This document shows positions 1 through 9,011 of a DNA stretch of 55,859 nucleotides, in pieces; the stretch's first letter is position 1, and each line of letters starts with the position of its first letter. Both the position numbers and the translations under genes were made by a program. This DNA comes from Neofamilia sp964346535 (GTDB taxonomy: Bacteria; Bacillota; Clostridia; Tissierellales; Peptoniphilaceae): the NCBI GenBank assembly GCA_964346535.1, contig CAYFUN010000005.1, forward strand, positions 1-55,859, written 5' to 3'. The notes under the pieces were generated by a model. That model had not been told where the DNA came from. It made no database searches and saw only the letters and a program-made list of their open reading frames with translations.

Positions 1-42
1 TTTAAAAACTAAAAAGTAAAAAGAAAATTTTTCATTAATATA

Positions 43-80
43 AAAATAAGGCTAGGTTTTCTAGTCTTATTTTATTTTTT
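43..80 (+). terminator. Rho-independent terminator of an upstream gene
   Basis: An imperfect A/T-rich stem (AATAAGGCTAG against CTAGTCTTATT, one G-T pair) with a 5-base loop is followed by a T-rich tract. It lies upstream of leuS and presumably ends a transcript entering from the left edge. Confidence 0.7.
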
Positions 81-112
81 ATAAATTCTTAGCCTATATA
101 ATTTTTTTGTAG

Positions 113-118
113 TATAAT
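113..118 (+). promoter_or_regulatory. -10 element upstream of leuS
   Basis: A perfect TATAAT lies 60 bases before leuS. No convincing -35 element is seen at 17 bases. There is no room for a T-box leader, which is a common control of synthetase genes in Firmicutes. Confidence 0.4.
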
Positions 119-177
119 ATAAGGCAAGTTATTTTTAAATCTTATAGAAATTTTTATTTATATATATTGGAGGCACT

Positions 178-2589
178 ATGAACAAGTACAATCACGCTGA
201 TGTGGAGAAAAAATGGCAGAAGTTTTGGCAGGACAATAAGTCTTTTGAAGTTGATATTGATGTGGACAAGGAAAAGTTTTATGCCCTTGTTGAGTTTCCT
301 TATCCTTCTGGCCAAGGCTTGCATGTTGGTCATGCTAGACCTTATACTGCCTTAGATGTTGTTTCTAGAAAAAAGAGATTAGAGGGAATGAATGTCCTTT
401 ATCCAATGGGTTGGGACGCTTTTGGTTTGCCTACTGAAAACTATGCTATTAAAACTGGCATCCACCCAAAAAAGGTTACTGAAGACAATGTAGCCAACTT
501 TAAAAAACAATTACAGTCTATTGGTTTTTCTTTTGATTGGTCCAAGGAAATTAATACTACTGATCCTGACTACTACAAGTGGACCCAATGGATTTTTATT
601 CAAATGTTTAAAAAAGGCCTAGCCTATAAAAAGGAAATGCCTATTAACTGGTGTCCTTCATGTCTTTGTGGCCTAGCCAACGAAGAAGTTGTTGACGGCA
701 AGTGCGAAAGATGTGGGGCTGAAGTTGAACAAAAAGTTAGGTCCCAATGGATGCTAAAGATCACTGAATATGCTGACAGGTTAATTGAGGACCTTAAAGA
801 TGTTGACTACTTTGACAGGATCAAGGCCCAACAAATTAATTGGATCGGAAGATCAATTGGCGGCCAACTTAAGTTTAATATTGCTGGCACTGAAGACTAC
901 TTAGAAGTTTTTACTACTAGGCCAGATACAATTTATGGGGCGACTTATATGGTTATTGCTCCTGAACATGAAATTATTGAAAAGTATGCTGACAAGATCA
1001 CAAATATTGACCAGGTTAGAGACTACAGACACAAGGCTTCTCATCTTTCTGAATTTGAAAGAACAGAACTTGTTAAAGACAAAACTGGAGTTGAACTTCT
1101 TGGCCTAAGGGCTCTTAATCCTTTTACAAAAAAAGAAATTCCTATTTGGATTTCTGATTACGTATTAGCCAGCTATGGAACTGGAGCGATTATGGCTGTT
1201 CCTGCCCACGACCAAAGAGACTATGACTTTGCTAAAAAGTTTAATCTTCCTATGGTCCAAGTTGTAGATGGCGGAGACATTTCTAAAGAAGCCTTTACTG
1301 ATATTGAATCTGGAAAGATGATTAACTCTCCACTTTTTGACGGCCTAAGTGTTAAAGAAGCCAAAGACAAGGCCATTGAATATGCAAGAGTAAATGGTTT
1401 TGGAGATAAAAAAGTAAATTACAAACTTAGAGACTGGATTTTCTCTAGACAAAGATATTGGGGCGAGCCAATTCCAATGGTTTATTGTGACAAGTGCGGC
1501 TGGGTTCCTCTTGATGAAAAGGACCTGCCATTAACTTTACCAGAAGTTGAAACTTATGAGCCATCTAAAGACGGATCATCTCCAATTTCTAAAATGACTG
1601 ACTGGGTAAACACTACTTGTCCATCATGTGGCGGCCCTGCCAAGAGAGAAACTGATACTATGCCACAATGGGCTGGATCATCTTGGTACTTTATGAGATA
1701 CATTGACCCTCACAACCATGAAGAGCTTGCATCTAAAGAAGCTAGAGACTACTGGCTAAATGTTGATTGGTACAATGGAGGCATGGAACACACAACCCTT
1801 CACTTACTTTATTCAAGATTTTGGTACAAGTTCTTATATGATATTGGTCTTGCTCCAACTAAAGAACCTTATGCAAAGAGAACTTCTCACGGCATGATCC
1901 TTGGTTCAAATGGAGAAAAAATGTCTAAGTCTCGTGGCAATGTCATCAATCCTAACGACATTGTAAGCGAATACGGCGCTGACACTTTAAGGACCTATGA
2001 AATGTTTATGGGCGACTTTGAAAAGTCTGCTCCATGGTCAACTGAATCTCTAATTGGAACTAGAAGATATTTAGACAGGGTTTGGAAACTTGCAGACAGC
2101 TTAGTTGATGGAGATGAGTATTCTAAGGACTTAGAAATTGAATTTAACCAAACTATTAAAAAAGTTTCTGAAGACTACGAAACACTAAAGTTTAACACTG
2201 GAATTGCAGCCTTAATGGAACTACTAAATACCATTAACAAAAAGGGCTCTATAAATGCGGCTGAGTTTAAAACATATTTGATTTTATTAAATCCAGTTGC
2301 CCCTCATATAACTGAAGAGCTTTGGGAAGCTTGTGGCTTTGAAGGCCACATCGTTGACCAAACTTGGCCGACTTATGATGAGGCAAAAACTGTTAGAGAT
2401 GAAATTGAATATCCAGTTCAAGTAAATGGAAAACTTAGAATGAAACTTCAAGCATCTAAGGACGCAAGTAAAGATCAAGTTTTAGAAATGCTTTATAGCT
2501 CTCAAGAAGGCAAGGAAATTTTCGACGGACAAAATATTGTAAAAGAAATTTTCGTTCCAGGAAAAATTATAAATATAGTTGTAAAATAA
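178..2589 (+). CDS. leuS: Leucyl-tRNA synthetase
   Basis: Class I synthetase that charges tRNA-Leu in the cytoplasm. The 803 residues match the usual bacterial length. The HIGH signature is HVGH at residues 49-52 and KMSKS is at 581-585. A cysteine pair region (C159/C162 and C176/C179) forms the zinc-type insertion, and the CP1 editing domain carries the TTRPDTIYG motif. The ATG is preceded by GGAGG with 4 bases of spacing. The gene is monocistronic: a terminator precedes it and another follows. Its intact HIGH motif contrasts with the altered one in ileS at the other end of the window. Confidence 0.97.
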   Translation: MNKYNHADVEKKWQKFWQDNKSFEVDIDVDKEKFYALVEFPYPSGQGLHVGHARPYTALDVVSRKKRLEGMNVLYPMGWDAFGLPTENYAIKTGIHPKKVTEDNVANFKKQLQSIGFSFDWSKEINTTDPDYYKWTQWIFIQMFKKGLAYKKEMPINWCPSCLCGLANEEVVDGKCERCGAEVEQKVRSQWMLKITEYADRLIEDLKDVDYFDRIKAQQINWIGRSIGGQLKFNIAGTEDYLEVFTTRPDTIYGATYMVIAPEHEIIEKYADKITNIDQVRDYRHKASHLSEFERTELVKDKTGVELLGLRALNPFTKKEIPIWISDYVLASYGTGAIMAVPAHDQRDYDFAKKFNLPMVQVVDGGDISKEAFTDIESGKMINSPLFDGLSVKEAKDKAIEYARVNGFGDKKVNYKLRDWIFSRQRYWGEPIPMVYCDKCGWVPLDEKDLPLTLPEVETYEPSKDGSSPISKMTDWVNTTCPSCGGPAKRETDTMPQWAGSSWYFMRYIDPHNHEELASKEARDYWLNVDWYNGGMEHTTLHLLYSRFWYKFLYDIGLAPTKEPYAKRTSHGMILGSNGEKMSKSRGNVINPNDIVSEYGADTLRTYEMFMGDFEKSAPWSTESLIGTRRYLDRVWKLADSLVDGDEYSKDLEIEFNQTIKKVSEDYETLKFNTGIAALMELLNTINKKGSINAAEFKTYLILLNPVAPHITEELWEACGFEGHIVDQTWPTYDEAKTVRDEIEYPVQVNGKLRMKLQASKDASKDQVLEMLYSSQEGKEIFDGQNIVKEIFVPGKIINIVVK

Positions 2590-2597
2590 AATAAATC

Positions 2598-2634
2598 AAG
2601 GAGTTTAAGTTTTGTGCTTGAGCTCCTTCTTTTT
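2598..2634 (+). terminator. Terminator after leuS
   Basis: An AAGGAG/CTCCTT-based stem of about 12 pairs (two wobbles) is followed by a short T run. It separates leuS from the ATPase gene. Confidence 0.8.
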
Positions 2635-2680
2635 CGGGTAAATCCATAGTGAATAACTAGGAATTAAAAAGGTGATATAG

Positions 2681-5248
2681 ATGAACAAACAATTTAATGT
2701 TGAAGGAATGACTTGTGCCGCCTGTGTTGCTGCAGTTGAAAGGGCAGTTAATAAGCTTGACGGCGTAGACAAGGTTGAAGTAAATCTACTGACTAAGTCT
2801 ATGGAAGTTTCCTTTGACGAAAAAAATGTAAATGATTTTGAAATAATACAGGCAGTTGACAAGGCTGGCTACAAGGCTGAAGCTTTGAAAAAAGAAAGTG
2901 CTGCTAAAGAAAATTCAAGTGCAAGTGAATCTACAGATATTTATAAAAACGAATTAGAGGATAAGGTCTTTCGTCTAAAAGTTTCCTTCCCTCTAATGCT
3001 TATATTAATGTATGTGGCCATGGGACCGATGATGGGTCTTCCAAGTCCAGGATTTTTACTTGGACCTGAAAACTCGCTAATAAATATTTTTATCCAGCTT
3101 TTACTAGCAACACCAATATTATTTGTGAACAGGGCTTATTTTATAAATGGCTTTAAGTCACTTTTCAACAGAAATCCAAATATGGATTCGCTAATTGCCA
3201 TTGGATCTGGGGCTTCATACCTCTATGGCATCTACGCAATTTTTATGTTGATCATTGCCTTTAGAGACCAAAATATGGATATGGTTCACAAGTTTAGCCA
3301 CGACATTTATTTTGAAACGGCGGCAATGATTTTGACTTTAATAACTCTAGGCAAGTACTTTGAAGCCAGGTCAAAGAGAAAAACCTCTCAGGCTATTACC
3401 AAGCTCATGGACCTGGCACCAAAAACTGCTAGGATTTTAAAAGACGGCGAAGAAGTTGAAATTCCAGTTGACCAAATAAAAATTGGCGACGTCTTAGTAA
3501 TTCGCCCTGGAGAAAAAATTCCAGCTGATGGAAAAGTTATTAAAGGCTCAACTGCAGTTGACCAGGCTCTTTTAACGGGAGAGTCACTTCCTATTACTAA
3601 AGAAGTTGGCGACGAAGTCTTTACTGCAACTATAAACAAGACAGGGGCCCTTGAAGTTGAAGTTACCAAGTCCCAAGAAGATTCAACTCTTGCACAAATT
3701 GTTGACCTTGTAAAAAAGGCATCTTCATCAAAGGCGCCAATTGCAAAGCTAGCAGATAAAATTGCTGGAGTCTTTGTGCCAATTGTTTTAGTAATTGCTT
3801 TAGTTACTTTTATAACTTGGACTGCCTTAGGCGAGGGCTTTGAATTTGCCATGCAAATGGCTGTAGCAGTTTTAGTAATTTCCTGTCCATGTGCCTTAGG
3901 GCTTGCTACTCCAGTTGCAATTATGGTTGGAACAGGTAAAGGCGCATCCTTTGGCGTCTTAATAAAGTCAGCAGAAAGTCTTGAAGGTCTTGGCCATATT
4001 TCAACTGTGGTCTTAGATAAAACTGGGACCATAACTCTAGGCAAGCCTTTTGTAACTGATTTAATTTCTGTAGGAGCTGACGAAAAAACTTTAATAAACC
4101 TAGCCTATGCCATGGAAAAATCTTCTGAACACCCACTGGCTGAAGCTATTGTTGCCTTTACTAAAGAAGAAAAAACAATGGACCTTGAAGTCAAAGACTT
4201 TGAAGCCCAACCAGGAATGGGAATAAGGGCAAAAGTTAACGACAAAGAATACTTTGCTGGCAATAATAAAATCCTCGACCAGCTAGGCCTTGAGTCTGAA
4301 GAAATTTTAGCCGAGGGAAGAAGGCTGGCTGAAGCAGGAAAGACTCCAATGTACTTTGCCGACTCTGAAAAAGTTTTAGGAATAATTGCCGTAGCTGATG
4401 TAATTAAACCAAGTTCTAAAGAGGCTATTTCAAAATTAAAGGCTGAAGGAATAAAAGTCGTTATGCTAACAGGGGACAATGAAGTAACTGCCAAGGCCAT
4501 TGGAAGTGACCTAGAAGTTGATCAAATAATTTCTGACGTTCTTCCCCAAGACAAGGAGGCAGTAATTTCTAGTCTCCAAACTCAGGGAGAAAAAGTTGTT
4601 ATGGTTGGAGATGGCATTAACGATTCACCTGCTTTGGTAAAGGCAGACATTGGCATGGCGATTGGAGCTGGAACTGACATAGCCATGGAGTCAGCTGACA
4701 TAGTCTTAATGAAAAACAACTTGTTAGATGTTGTTAACGCCATTGACCTAGGAAAGGCCACTTTGAAAAACATTAAAGAAAATCTCTTCTGGGCATTTTT
4801 CTACAATGTTATAGGCATTCCAATTGCTGCTGGAATTTTTTATCCAGCCTTTGGCCTAAAATTATCTCCAATGTTAGGAGCCTTGGCCATGTCATTTTCA
4901 TCAGTTTTTGTTGTGACTAATGCCTTGAGATTAAATGGCTTTAAACCACTTAGAAGTCAAGATGTTTCTGATTTAAATCGAGAAGATGTGAAAGTTAACA
5001 GGTTTAGTCTGACAGCAGATTTTTCTAAGAAAGACTTAGAAGAAGTTAAGATTTTTGTAGGCGGCATGACTTGCAAGCACTGCCAAAGAAGAGTCAAAGA
5101 AGCCCTTGAAAGTCTTGATGGTCTTAGGGCGGAAATTGACCTTGATGAAGGAGCTGCTTATATAAAAACATCTGTGGCCTATGACCAAGAAACTTATAAA
5201 AAGATAATCGAAGATGCAGGCTATGATTTTAAAGGAATGAAATTATAA
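2681..5248 (+). CDS. copA: Copper-transporting P1B-type ATPase (CopA-like)
   Basis: An 855-residue inner-membrane pump that probably exports Cu(I) from the cytoplasm. An N-terminal heavy-metal-associated domain has GMTCAAC (C12, C15). The membrane core carries the CPC metal site at 402-404, the actuator motif TGES, the phosphorylated aspartate D446 in DKTGT, and GDGINDSP. A second metal-binding domain sits at the extreme C-terminus (GGMTCKHC, C798 and C801), a less common arrangement than tandem N-terminal domains. No CsoR/CopY regulator or CopZ chaperone is adjacent. CPC plus the MTCxxC domains point to Cu(I); silver is also possible. The start is supported by AAAGGTGATA upstream. Confidence 0.92.
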   Translation: MNKQFNVEGMTCAACVAAVERAVNKLDGVDKVEVNLLTKSMEVSFDEKNVNDFEIIQAVDKAGYKAEALKKESAAKENSSASESTDIYKNELEDKVFRLKVSFPLMLILMYVAMGPMMGLPSPGFLLGPENSLINIFIQLLLATPILFVNRAYFINGFKSLFNRNPNMDSLIAIGSGASYLYGIYAIFMLIIAFRDQNMDMVHKFSHDIYFETAAMILTLITLGKYFEARSKRKTSQAITKLMDLAPKTARILKDGEEVEIPVDQIKIGDVLVIRPGEKIPADGKVIKGSTAVDQALLTGESLPITKEVGDEVFTATINKTGALEVEVTKSQEDSTLAQIVDLVKKASSSKAPIAKLADKIAGVFVPIVLVIALVTFITWTALGEGFEFAMQMAVAVLVISCPCALGLATPVAIMVGTGKGASFGVLIKSAESLEGLGHISTVVLDKTGTITLGKPFVTDLISVGADEKTLINLAYAMEKSSEHPLAEAIVAFTKEEKTMDLEVKDFEAQPGMGIRAKVNDKEYFAGNNKILDQLGLESEEILAEGRRLAEAGKTPMYFADSEKVLGIIAVADVIKPSSKEAISKLKAEGIKVVMLTGDNEVTAKAIGSDLEVDQIISDVLPQDKEAVISSLQTQGEKVVMVGDGINDSPALVKADIGMAIGAGTDIAMESADIVLMKNNLLDVVNAIDLGKATLKNIKENLFWAFFYNVIGIPIAAGIFYPAFGLKLSPMLGALAMSFSSVFVVTNALRLNGFKPLRSQDVSDLNREDVKVNRFSLTADFSKKDLEEVKIFVGGMTCKHCQRRVKEALESLDGLRAEIDLDEGAAYIKTSVAYDQETYKKIIEDAGYDFKGMKL

Positions 5249-5255
5249 TCTATCA

Positions 5256-5284
5256 TTGAAAAAAACTTTTTTATCTGATATAAA
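5256..5284 (+). promoter_or_regulatory. Sigma-A promoter of murA
   Basis: TTGAAA and TATAAA are separated by 17 bases, with an extended TGA immediately before the -10. The promoter lies 8 bases after copA and before the murA ribosome site. Confidence 0.75.
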
Positions 5285-5359
5285 CTAAGAGGGAATAAAT
5301 TTCTCAAGTAACTTTTAAATTTAAAAATTTTATTATAAAGATAGGACGGAGGATTGCAG

Positions 5360-6640
5360 TTGGAAAAACTGGTAGTTGAAAAAAGTATGAACCTAAAGGG
5401 TCGCATTCGAGTTAGCGGAGCAAAAAATGCCTGTCTGCCAATACTTGCAGCAACTCTTTTAGGAACAGAAGATATTATTTTAGAAGATGTTCCAAAACTA
5501 AAAGACGTTGAAATAATGTGTGAGGTTTTAAGAGCATTAGGAGCTGAGGTTGAAGATCTTGGCAACGGCGTAGTAAGAGTAAATGCAAAAAACATAAACA
5601 CTTATGAAACCAAGTACGAACTAATGAGCAAGATGAGAGCATCATTTTTAGTAATGGGACCTCTTCTTGGCAGAATGAACAAGGCGAAAAACTCCCTTCC
5701 AGGTGGGTGTACTATTGGAGCAAGACCAATTGACTTACACTTAAAAGGCTTTAGGGCCTTGGGAGTTGAGTGTGAAGAACACTATGGCGAAGGTGACGAC
5801 GGAGAAGATTCTTATATACTAGCCCACACAGAAAATTTAGTTGGCAACAAGGTCTACCTAGACTTTCCATCTGTTGGCGCCACAGAAAATATAATGATGG
5901 CAGCAGTTTTAGCCCAAGGCAGAACCATAATTGAAAACGCAGCTATGGAACCTGAAATAGTTGACCTTTCTAACTTCTTGAGAAAGTTAGGTGCAACTAT
6001 TAAGGGAGCTGGAACTAACACAATTATTATAGACGGAGTTGAAAAACTTTATGGGGCCAAGCACCAAATTATTCCTGACAGAATTGAGGCAGGAACTTTT
6101 ATGGTTGCAGCAGCAATAACCCAAGGGGATGTAATTATTGACAATGTAATTCCAAATCACTTGAGACCAGTTATTTCAAAACTTGAAGAAGCTGGTTGCC
6201 AAATTGAAGAGTTTGACGAGTCAGTTAGGGTAAGGGGGCCAGAATTTTTAAAGGGCATTGACATTAAAACTTTACCTTATCCAGGTTTTCCTACAGATAT
6301 GCAGGCTCAATTTATGGCAATGATGACCCAATGCCAGGGAACTAACACTGTAATTGAAACTGTTTTTGAAAATAGATTTATGCACGTTGACGAGTTTAAG
6401 AGAATGGGCGCAATGATAAGTATAGATGATAGGTCTGCAACTATTAAAGGCGGCAGAAAACTAGTTGGCAACAAAGTTTATGCAACAGACTTAAGATGTG
6501 GGGCAGCTTTAATCCTAGCTGGTTTTGTAGCTGAAGGCCAAACTGAAGTTTATGACATCTATCACATAGACAGAGGCTATGAAGACATAGAAGCCAAGCT
6601 TAAAGACATTGGTGCAAATATTAAAAGAGTAAGTGAATAA
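5360..6640 (+). CDS. murA: UDP-N-acetylglucosamine 1-carboxyvinyltransferase
   Basis: Transfers enolpyruvate from PEP to UDP-GlcNAc, the first committed step of peptidoglycan synthesis. The 426 residues fit the family. The N-terminus has the SGAKNA motif, and the PEP-binding, fosfomycin-target cysteine lies in GGCTIGARPID at about residue 117. I chose the TTG at 5360 over the in-frame TTG at 5354 because GGAGG (5348-5352) is 7 bases from the former and only 1 from the latter. The gene has its own promoter and terminator, so it is probably transcribed alone. It cannot be decided from the window whether this is the MurA1 or MurA2 paralogue. Confidence 0.95.
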   Translation: MEKLVVEKSMNLKGRIRVSGAKNACLPILAATLLGTEDIILEDVPKLKDVEIMCEVLRALGAEVEDLGNGVVRVNAKNINTYETKYELMSKMRASFLVMGPLLGRMNKAKNSLPGGCTIGARPIDLHLKGFRALGVECEEHYGEGDDGEDSYILAHTENLVGNKVYLDFPSVGATENIMMAAVLAQGRTIIENAAMEPEIVDLSNFLRKLGATIKGAGTNTIIIDGVEKLYGAKHQIIPDRIEAGTFMVAAAITQGDVIIDNVIPNHLRPVISKLEEAGCQIEEFDESVRVRGPEFLKGIDIKTLPYPGFPTDMQAQFMAMMTQCQGTNTVIETVFENRFMHVDEFKRMGAMISIDDRSATIKGGRKLVGNKVYATDLRCGAALILAGFVAEGQTEVYDIYHIDRGYEDIEAKLKDIGANIKRVSE

Positions 6641-6653
6641 AATTTTTAAGATC

Positions 6654-6684
6654 TAGGGCTAGAGTTTTCTAAGCCCTATTTTTT
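6654..6684 (+). terminator. Terminator after murA
   Basis: TAGGGCT pairs with AGCCCTA across an 11-base loop and is followed by TTTTTTATT. Confidence 0.85.
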
Positions 6685-6696
6685 ATTGTTTATTTT

Positions 6697-6728
6697 ATTG
6701 GGGACATTTCTTAAGCTGTGTCCCCAAT
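6697..6728. repeat. Perfect 10-bp inverted repeat with 12-base loop
   Basis: ATTGGGGACA at 6697-6706 is mirrored by TGTCCCCAAT at 6719-6728. It lies between the converging murA and MATE terminators and has no T tract of its own. Such GGGGACA/TGTCCCC hairpins resemble REP-like elements mobilised by Y1 (IS200-type) transposases, but only one copy was noticed in this window. Confidence 0.6.
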
Positions 6729-6745
6729 TTATTGTGGTAACCCAC

Positions 6746-6780
6746 AAAAAAATCAGACTTAAGAAAATAAGCCTGATTTT
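6746..6780 (-). terminator. Terminator of the MATE gene
   Basis: AAAATCAG/CTGATTTT arms with one internal mismatch are flanked by an A run on the + strand, which gives a T run at the end of the minus-strand transcript. Confidence 0.75.
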
Positions 6781-6791
6781 CAAAAACAATT

Positions 6792-8132
6792 TTAAATTTT
6801 AATTTGAGTCCACTTGCCTTGTTTAAACCTGTGTCTAAGTAGGGTAAACCTTGAAATTTGGTCTGATAAGATTCCAATCCAAATACCATAAAGGCCCAGA
6901 TTAAAAATATTTACTGTAACCAAGGTAACTGATGAACGAATTATTGTCACTGCAATTATTCCAGCAACTAGAGTGTACCTAACATCTCCACCTGACCTTA
7001 GACAACCGCCATAAATTATTTGAGAAATTTGTAGGAGGACAATTACCATCATAAACCTAGTAATAATAACTCCGTCAGCAATTATTTCAGGATCCTTAAA
7101 GTAAAGGCCCATAATATTTTTTCCAAATAAAAACATCACCAGAGAAAAGATTACAGAAATCATAAAACCAATTCTCTGACAGACTTGGCCGTAGGTAATT
7201 GCTTCGTCTCTATCTCCAGCTCCTAGGGACCTACCTGCTAGGGCAACTGCAGCAACTTGCATGCCGTCTGCAAAGGAAAAGCCTAGGGAAAGAATATTCA
7301 TTCCTGCATTATGAACTGCAAAGGCTTGGGTTCCAAGTTTTGCAGCTGTAACTGCTGTAATTAAAAATCCAATTCTCATAGCCAGGTTTTCAAAAAATAT
7401 ATTAAAAGAAAGTTCAAAAATTGACTTAAAGGAAGCTAGAGATAACTTTATCTTGTTTGCTAAAATATATTTTATGTCAACTAGGGACAGAGGATTAAAG
7501 AGGGACCTTATTGCCATTAGCATGGCTATAAAGGATCCAAAAACTGTAGCAATGGCAGCTCCTCTAACTCCTAAGGCTGGAAAGCCAAAGTTCCCTTCAA
7601 TTAACAAGTAGTTAAAAATAATATTTACAATTGAAGATACCAGATTAGAAACAAAGGCGATTTTTGTATTGCCTGATCCTCTTTGGGCAGCGTTAATAGT
7701 CATGGCCACAACGTTAAAGACCATGCCCCCCATAATAATTCTAAAGTATTCAACTGAGTGGACATGGGTTTCGTGGTTGGACCCGGACATTCTCATAAGG
7801 GGATCTGCAAGGCTAACCGCTATTAGAGAAACTAAGATTACTAAGGCAAAAGCGAGAATAAAGGCTGTAACAAAAACTTGATTTGCCCCTTCCTTGTCTT
7901 CTTCTCCTCTTCGTCTGGCAACTAAGGCAGAAAGGGAGACGTTAATGGCAATAAAAATAATAAAGCCAATTAACTTTGGTTGAGTAGTTAGACCAACAGC
8001 TGCAATAGCATAGGGGCCTAAATTTCCAACCATCATTGTATCAATCATAGCTGCCAAGGCTATAAAAAAACTTTCTAAAACCGAAGGCCAAGCAACCTTT
8101 AAGGACCGTCTATAATATTTCTTTTTTTCCAT
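6792..8132 (-). CDS. MATE family efflux transporter
   Basis: A 446-residue polytopic membrane protein with about twelve hydrophobic segments in two similar halves, as expected for MATE antiporters that use H+ or Na+ gradients to expel cationic compounds. The early segment contains DTMMVGNLGPYAIAAVG, close to the D-x-x-x-V/I-G-x-L pattern of the family. It is the only minus-strand gene in the window. GAGG lies about 8 bases before the ATG. It is transcribed divergently from the GNAT gene, with 185 bases between them and no neighbouring regulator. Substrate unknown; family assignment is firm, drug export is inference. Confidence 0.9.
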   Translation of the reverse strand: MEKKKYYRRSLKVAWPSVLESFFIALAAMIDTMMVGNLGPYAIAAVGLTTQPKLIGFIIFIAINVSLSALVARRRGEEDKEGANQVFVTAFILAFALVILVSLIAVSLADPLMRMSGSNHETHVHSVEYFRIIMGGMVFNVVAMTINAAQRGSGNTKIAFVSNLVSSIVNIIFNYLLIEGNFGFPALGVRGAAIATVFGSFIAMLMAIRSLFNPLSLVDIKYILANKIKLSLASFKSIFELSFNIFFENLAMRIGFLITAVTAAKLGTQAFAVHNAGMNILSLGFSFADGMQVAAVALAGRSLGAGDRDEAITYGQVCQRIGFMISVIFSLVMFLFGKNIMGLYFKDPEIIADGVIITRFMMVIVLLQISQIIYGGCLRSGGDVRYTLVAGIIAVTIIRSSVTLVTVNIFNLGLYGIWIGILSDQISRFTLLRHRFKQGKWTQIKI

Positions 8133-8256
8133 AATTTTAACCTCATCTATAAATAAAACAATTTTTGTAAGCGTTATGTGTCTATCTTATATCTTTTAAA
8201 AATAAAATGCCAGTAAATATTATTTTAACACGTCTAGAGCTTAATAAAGATGTTTT

Positions 8257-8285
8257 TTGGCAATAAATATAAGGAAGAATAAAAA
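8257..8285 (+). promoter_or_regulatory. Probable promoter of the GNAT gene
   Basis: TTGGCA and TAAAAA are separated by 17 bases, with the start codon about 30 bases further on. Confidence 0.45.
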
Positions 8286-8317
8286 ACAAAAAATACAAAT
8301 AAATTTTTGGAGGTCTT

Positions 8318-8812
8318 ATGGAATTAAAAATAAGACAAGCAAAGCTAAGTGACCTTGAAGCAATTGAAAATATAATAGCAGGAGCCAGGGCCTTTATGGC
8401 AGCAAATGGCAACCCAAGCCAGTGGGGCGGAGCCTATCCAGATGAAGCTGTACTTATAAGAGATATTGAAAACGAAAACGCCTATGTCTGCATCTCAGAT
8501 GGAAAAGTTGTTGGAACTTTTTCTTTAATTATTGGAGATGAAATAAATTACAAAAATATTTATGATGGAATCTGGTCAGAGGACCTGCCTTATGGAACTA
8601 TTCATAGGTTGGCATCTGATGGCAGTGTCAGAGGCCTTTCACAAATAGTTTTTGACTTTGCCAAAGACCAAATAAAATATTTAAGAGTTGACACCCATAG
8701 GGACAATAAAAAAATGTTAGCTGCCATAGAAAAAGCTGGCTTTAAAAAATGTGGAATTATTTATGTTGCAGATGGCAGTGAGAGAATTGCCTTTGATTTT
8801 ATAAAAAAATAA
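8318..8812 (+). CDS. GNAT family N-acetyltransferase
   Basis: A 164-residue single-domain GNAT protein expected to transfer an acyl group from acetyl-CoA to an unknown amine. It begins MELKIRQAKLSDLEAIENI, a typical first GNAT strand and helix, and ends with a DTHRDNKKMLAAIEKAGF segment, the usual C-terminal motif in which an asparagine and helix contact CoA. GGAGG with 4-base spacing supports the ATG. It appears monocistronic between the MATE divergence and the purL leader. The substrate cannot be inferred. Confidence 0.85.
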   Translation: MELKIRQAKLSDLEAIENIIAGARAFMAANGNPSQWGGAYPDEAVLIRDIENENAYVCISDGKVVGTFSLIIGDEINYKNIYDGIWSEDLPYGTIHRLASDGSVRGLSQIVFDFAKDQIKYLRVDTHRDNKKMLAAIEKAGFKKCGIIYVADGSERIAFDFIKK

Positions 8813-8842
8813 AAAATACAGCTACAATTAAAAATAAACTTA

Positions 8843-8851
8843 TGCTATAAT
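8843..8851 (+). promoter_or_regulatory. Extended -10 promoter of the purL leader
   Basis: TGCTATAAT is an extended -10 with no good -35. It would start a transcript near 8858, just before the leader helices. Confidence 0.6.
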
Positions 8852-8879
8852 GATAGTGAAATTAATTGGGGAGAGACTT

Positions 8880-8987
8880 ATGTTTTTATTTTCTTTTAGA
8901 TATTTAAAAAAAATTTTACCACTATCTAAAACTAAGGCTTGGAGTGTCTCTTCTTTTAGCTTTAACAAAATAAGTGTAAGAATTTAG
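8880..8987 (+). CDS. Possible 35-codon leader peptide ORF before purL
   Basis: ATG follows GGGGAG at good spacing, and the frame runs 35 codons before TAG, whose last two bases begin the terminator stem. The predicted peptide is basic and Ser/Phe/Lys-rich with one Trp, with no run of a single amino acid typical of classical attenuation peptides. It may be a regulatory uORF, a small protein, or an accident inside a structured RNA. Confidence 0.3.
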   Translation: MFLFSFRYLKKILPLSKTKAWSVSSFSFNKISVRI

Positions 8988-9011
8988 AGGACTTTTTTAG
9001 TTCTCTTTTTT
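8986..9011 (+). terminator. Terminator in the purL leader
   Basis: AGAGGACT pairs with AGTTCTCT (8 pairs, one wobble) around five T, followed by six T. It sits 55 bases before the purL start, so either it attenuates purL or purL uses a weaker internal promoter (TATAAT at 9021-9026, no clear -35). Confidence 0.75.

Larger units (their letters stand above)
8868..9011 (+). promoter_or_regulatory. Structured 5' leader of purL (candidate attenuator)
   Basis: Three helices can be drawn. P1 pairs 8868-8877 with 8946-8955 (10 pairs, three wobbles) and would hide the GGGGAG ribosome site of the small ORF. P2 pairs TTTTAGATA (8894-8902) with TATCTAAAA (8923-8931). P3 is a terminator at 8986-9011. The arrangement suggests a transcription-attenuating leader for purL. 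It does not match the purine, PRPP or tetrahydrofolate riboswitch consensus as I remember them. Function is inferred only. Confidence 0.45.

Noticed and set aside
3388..4044. A 218-codon open frame on the minus strand inside copA
   Set aside because: It lies antisense to an intact, motif-rich ATPase, has low-complexity Ser/Thr/Ala composition typical of mirror frames, and has no convincing ribosome site.
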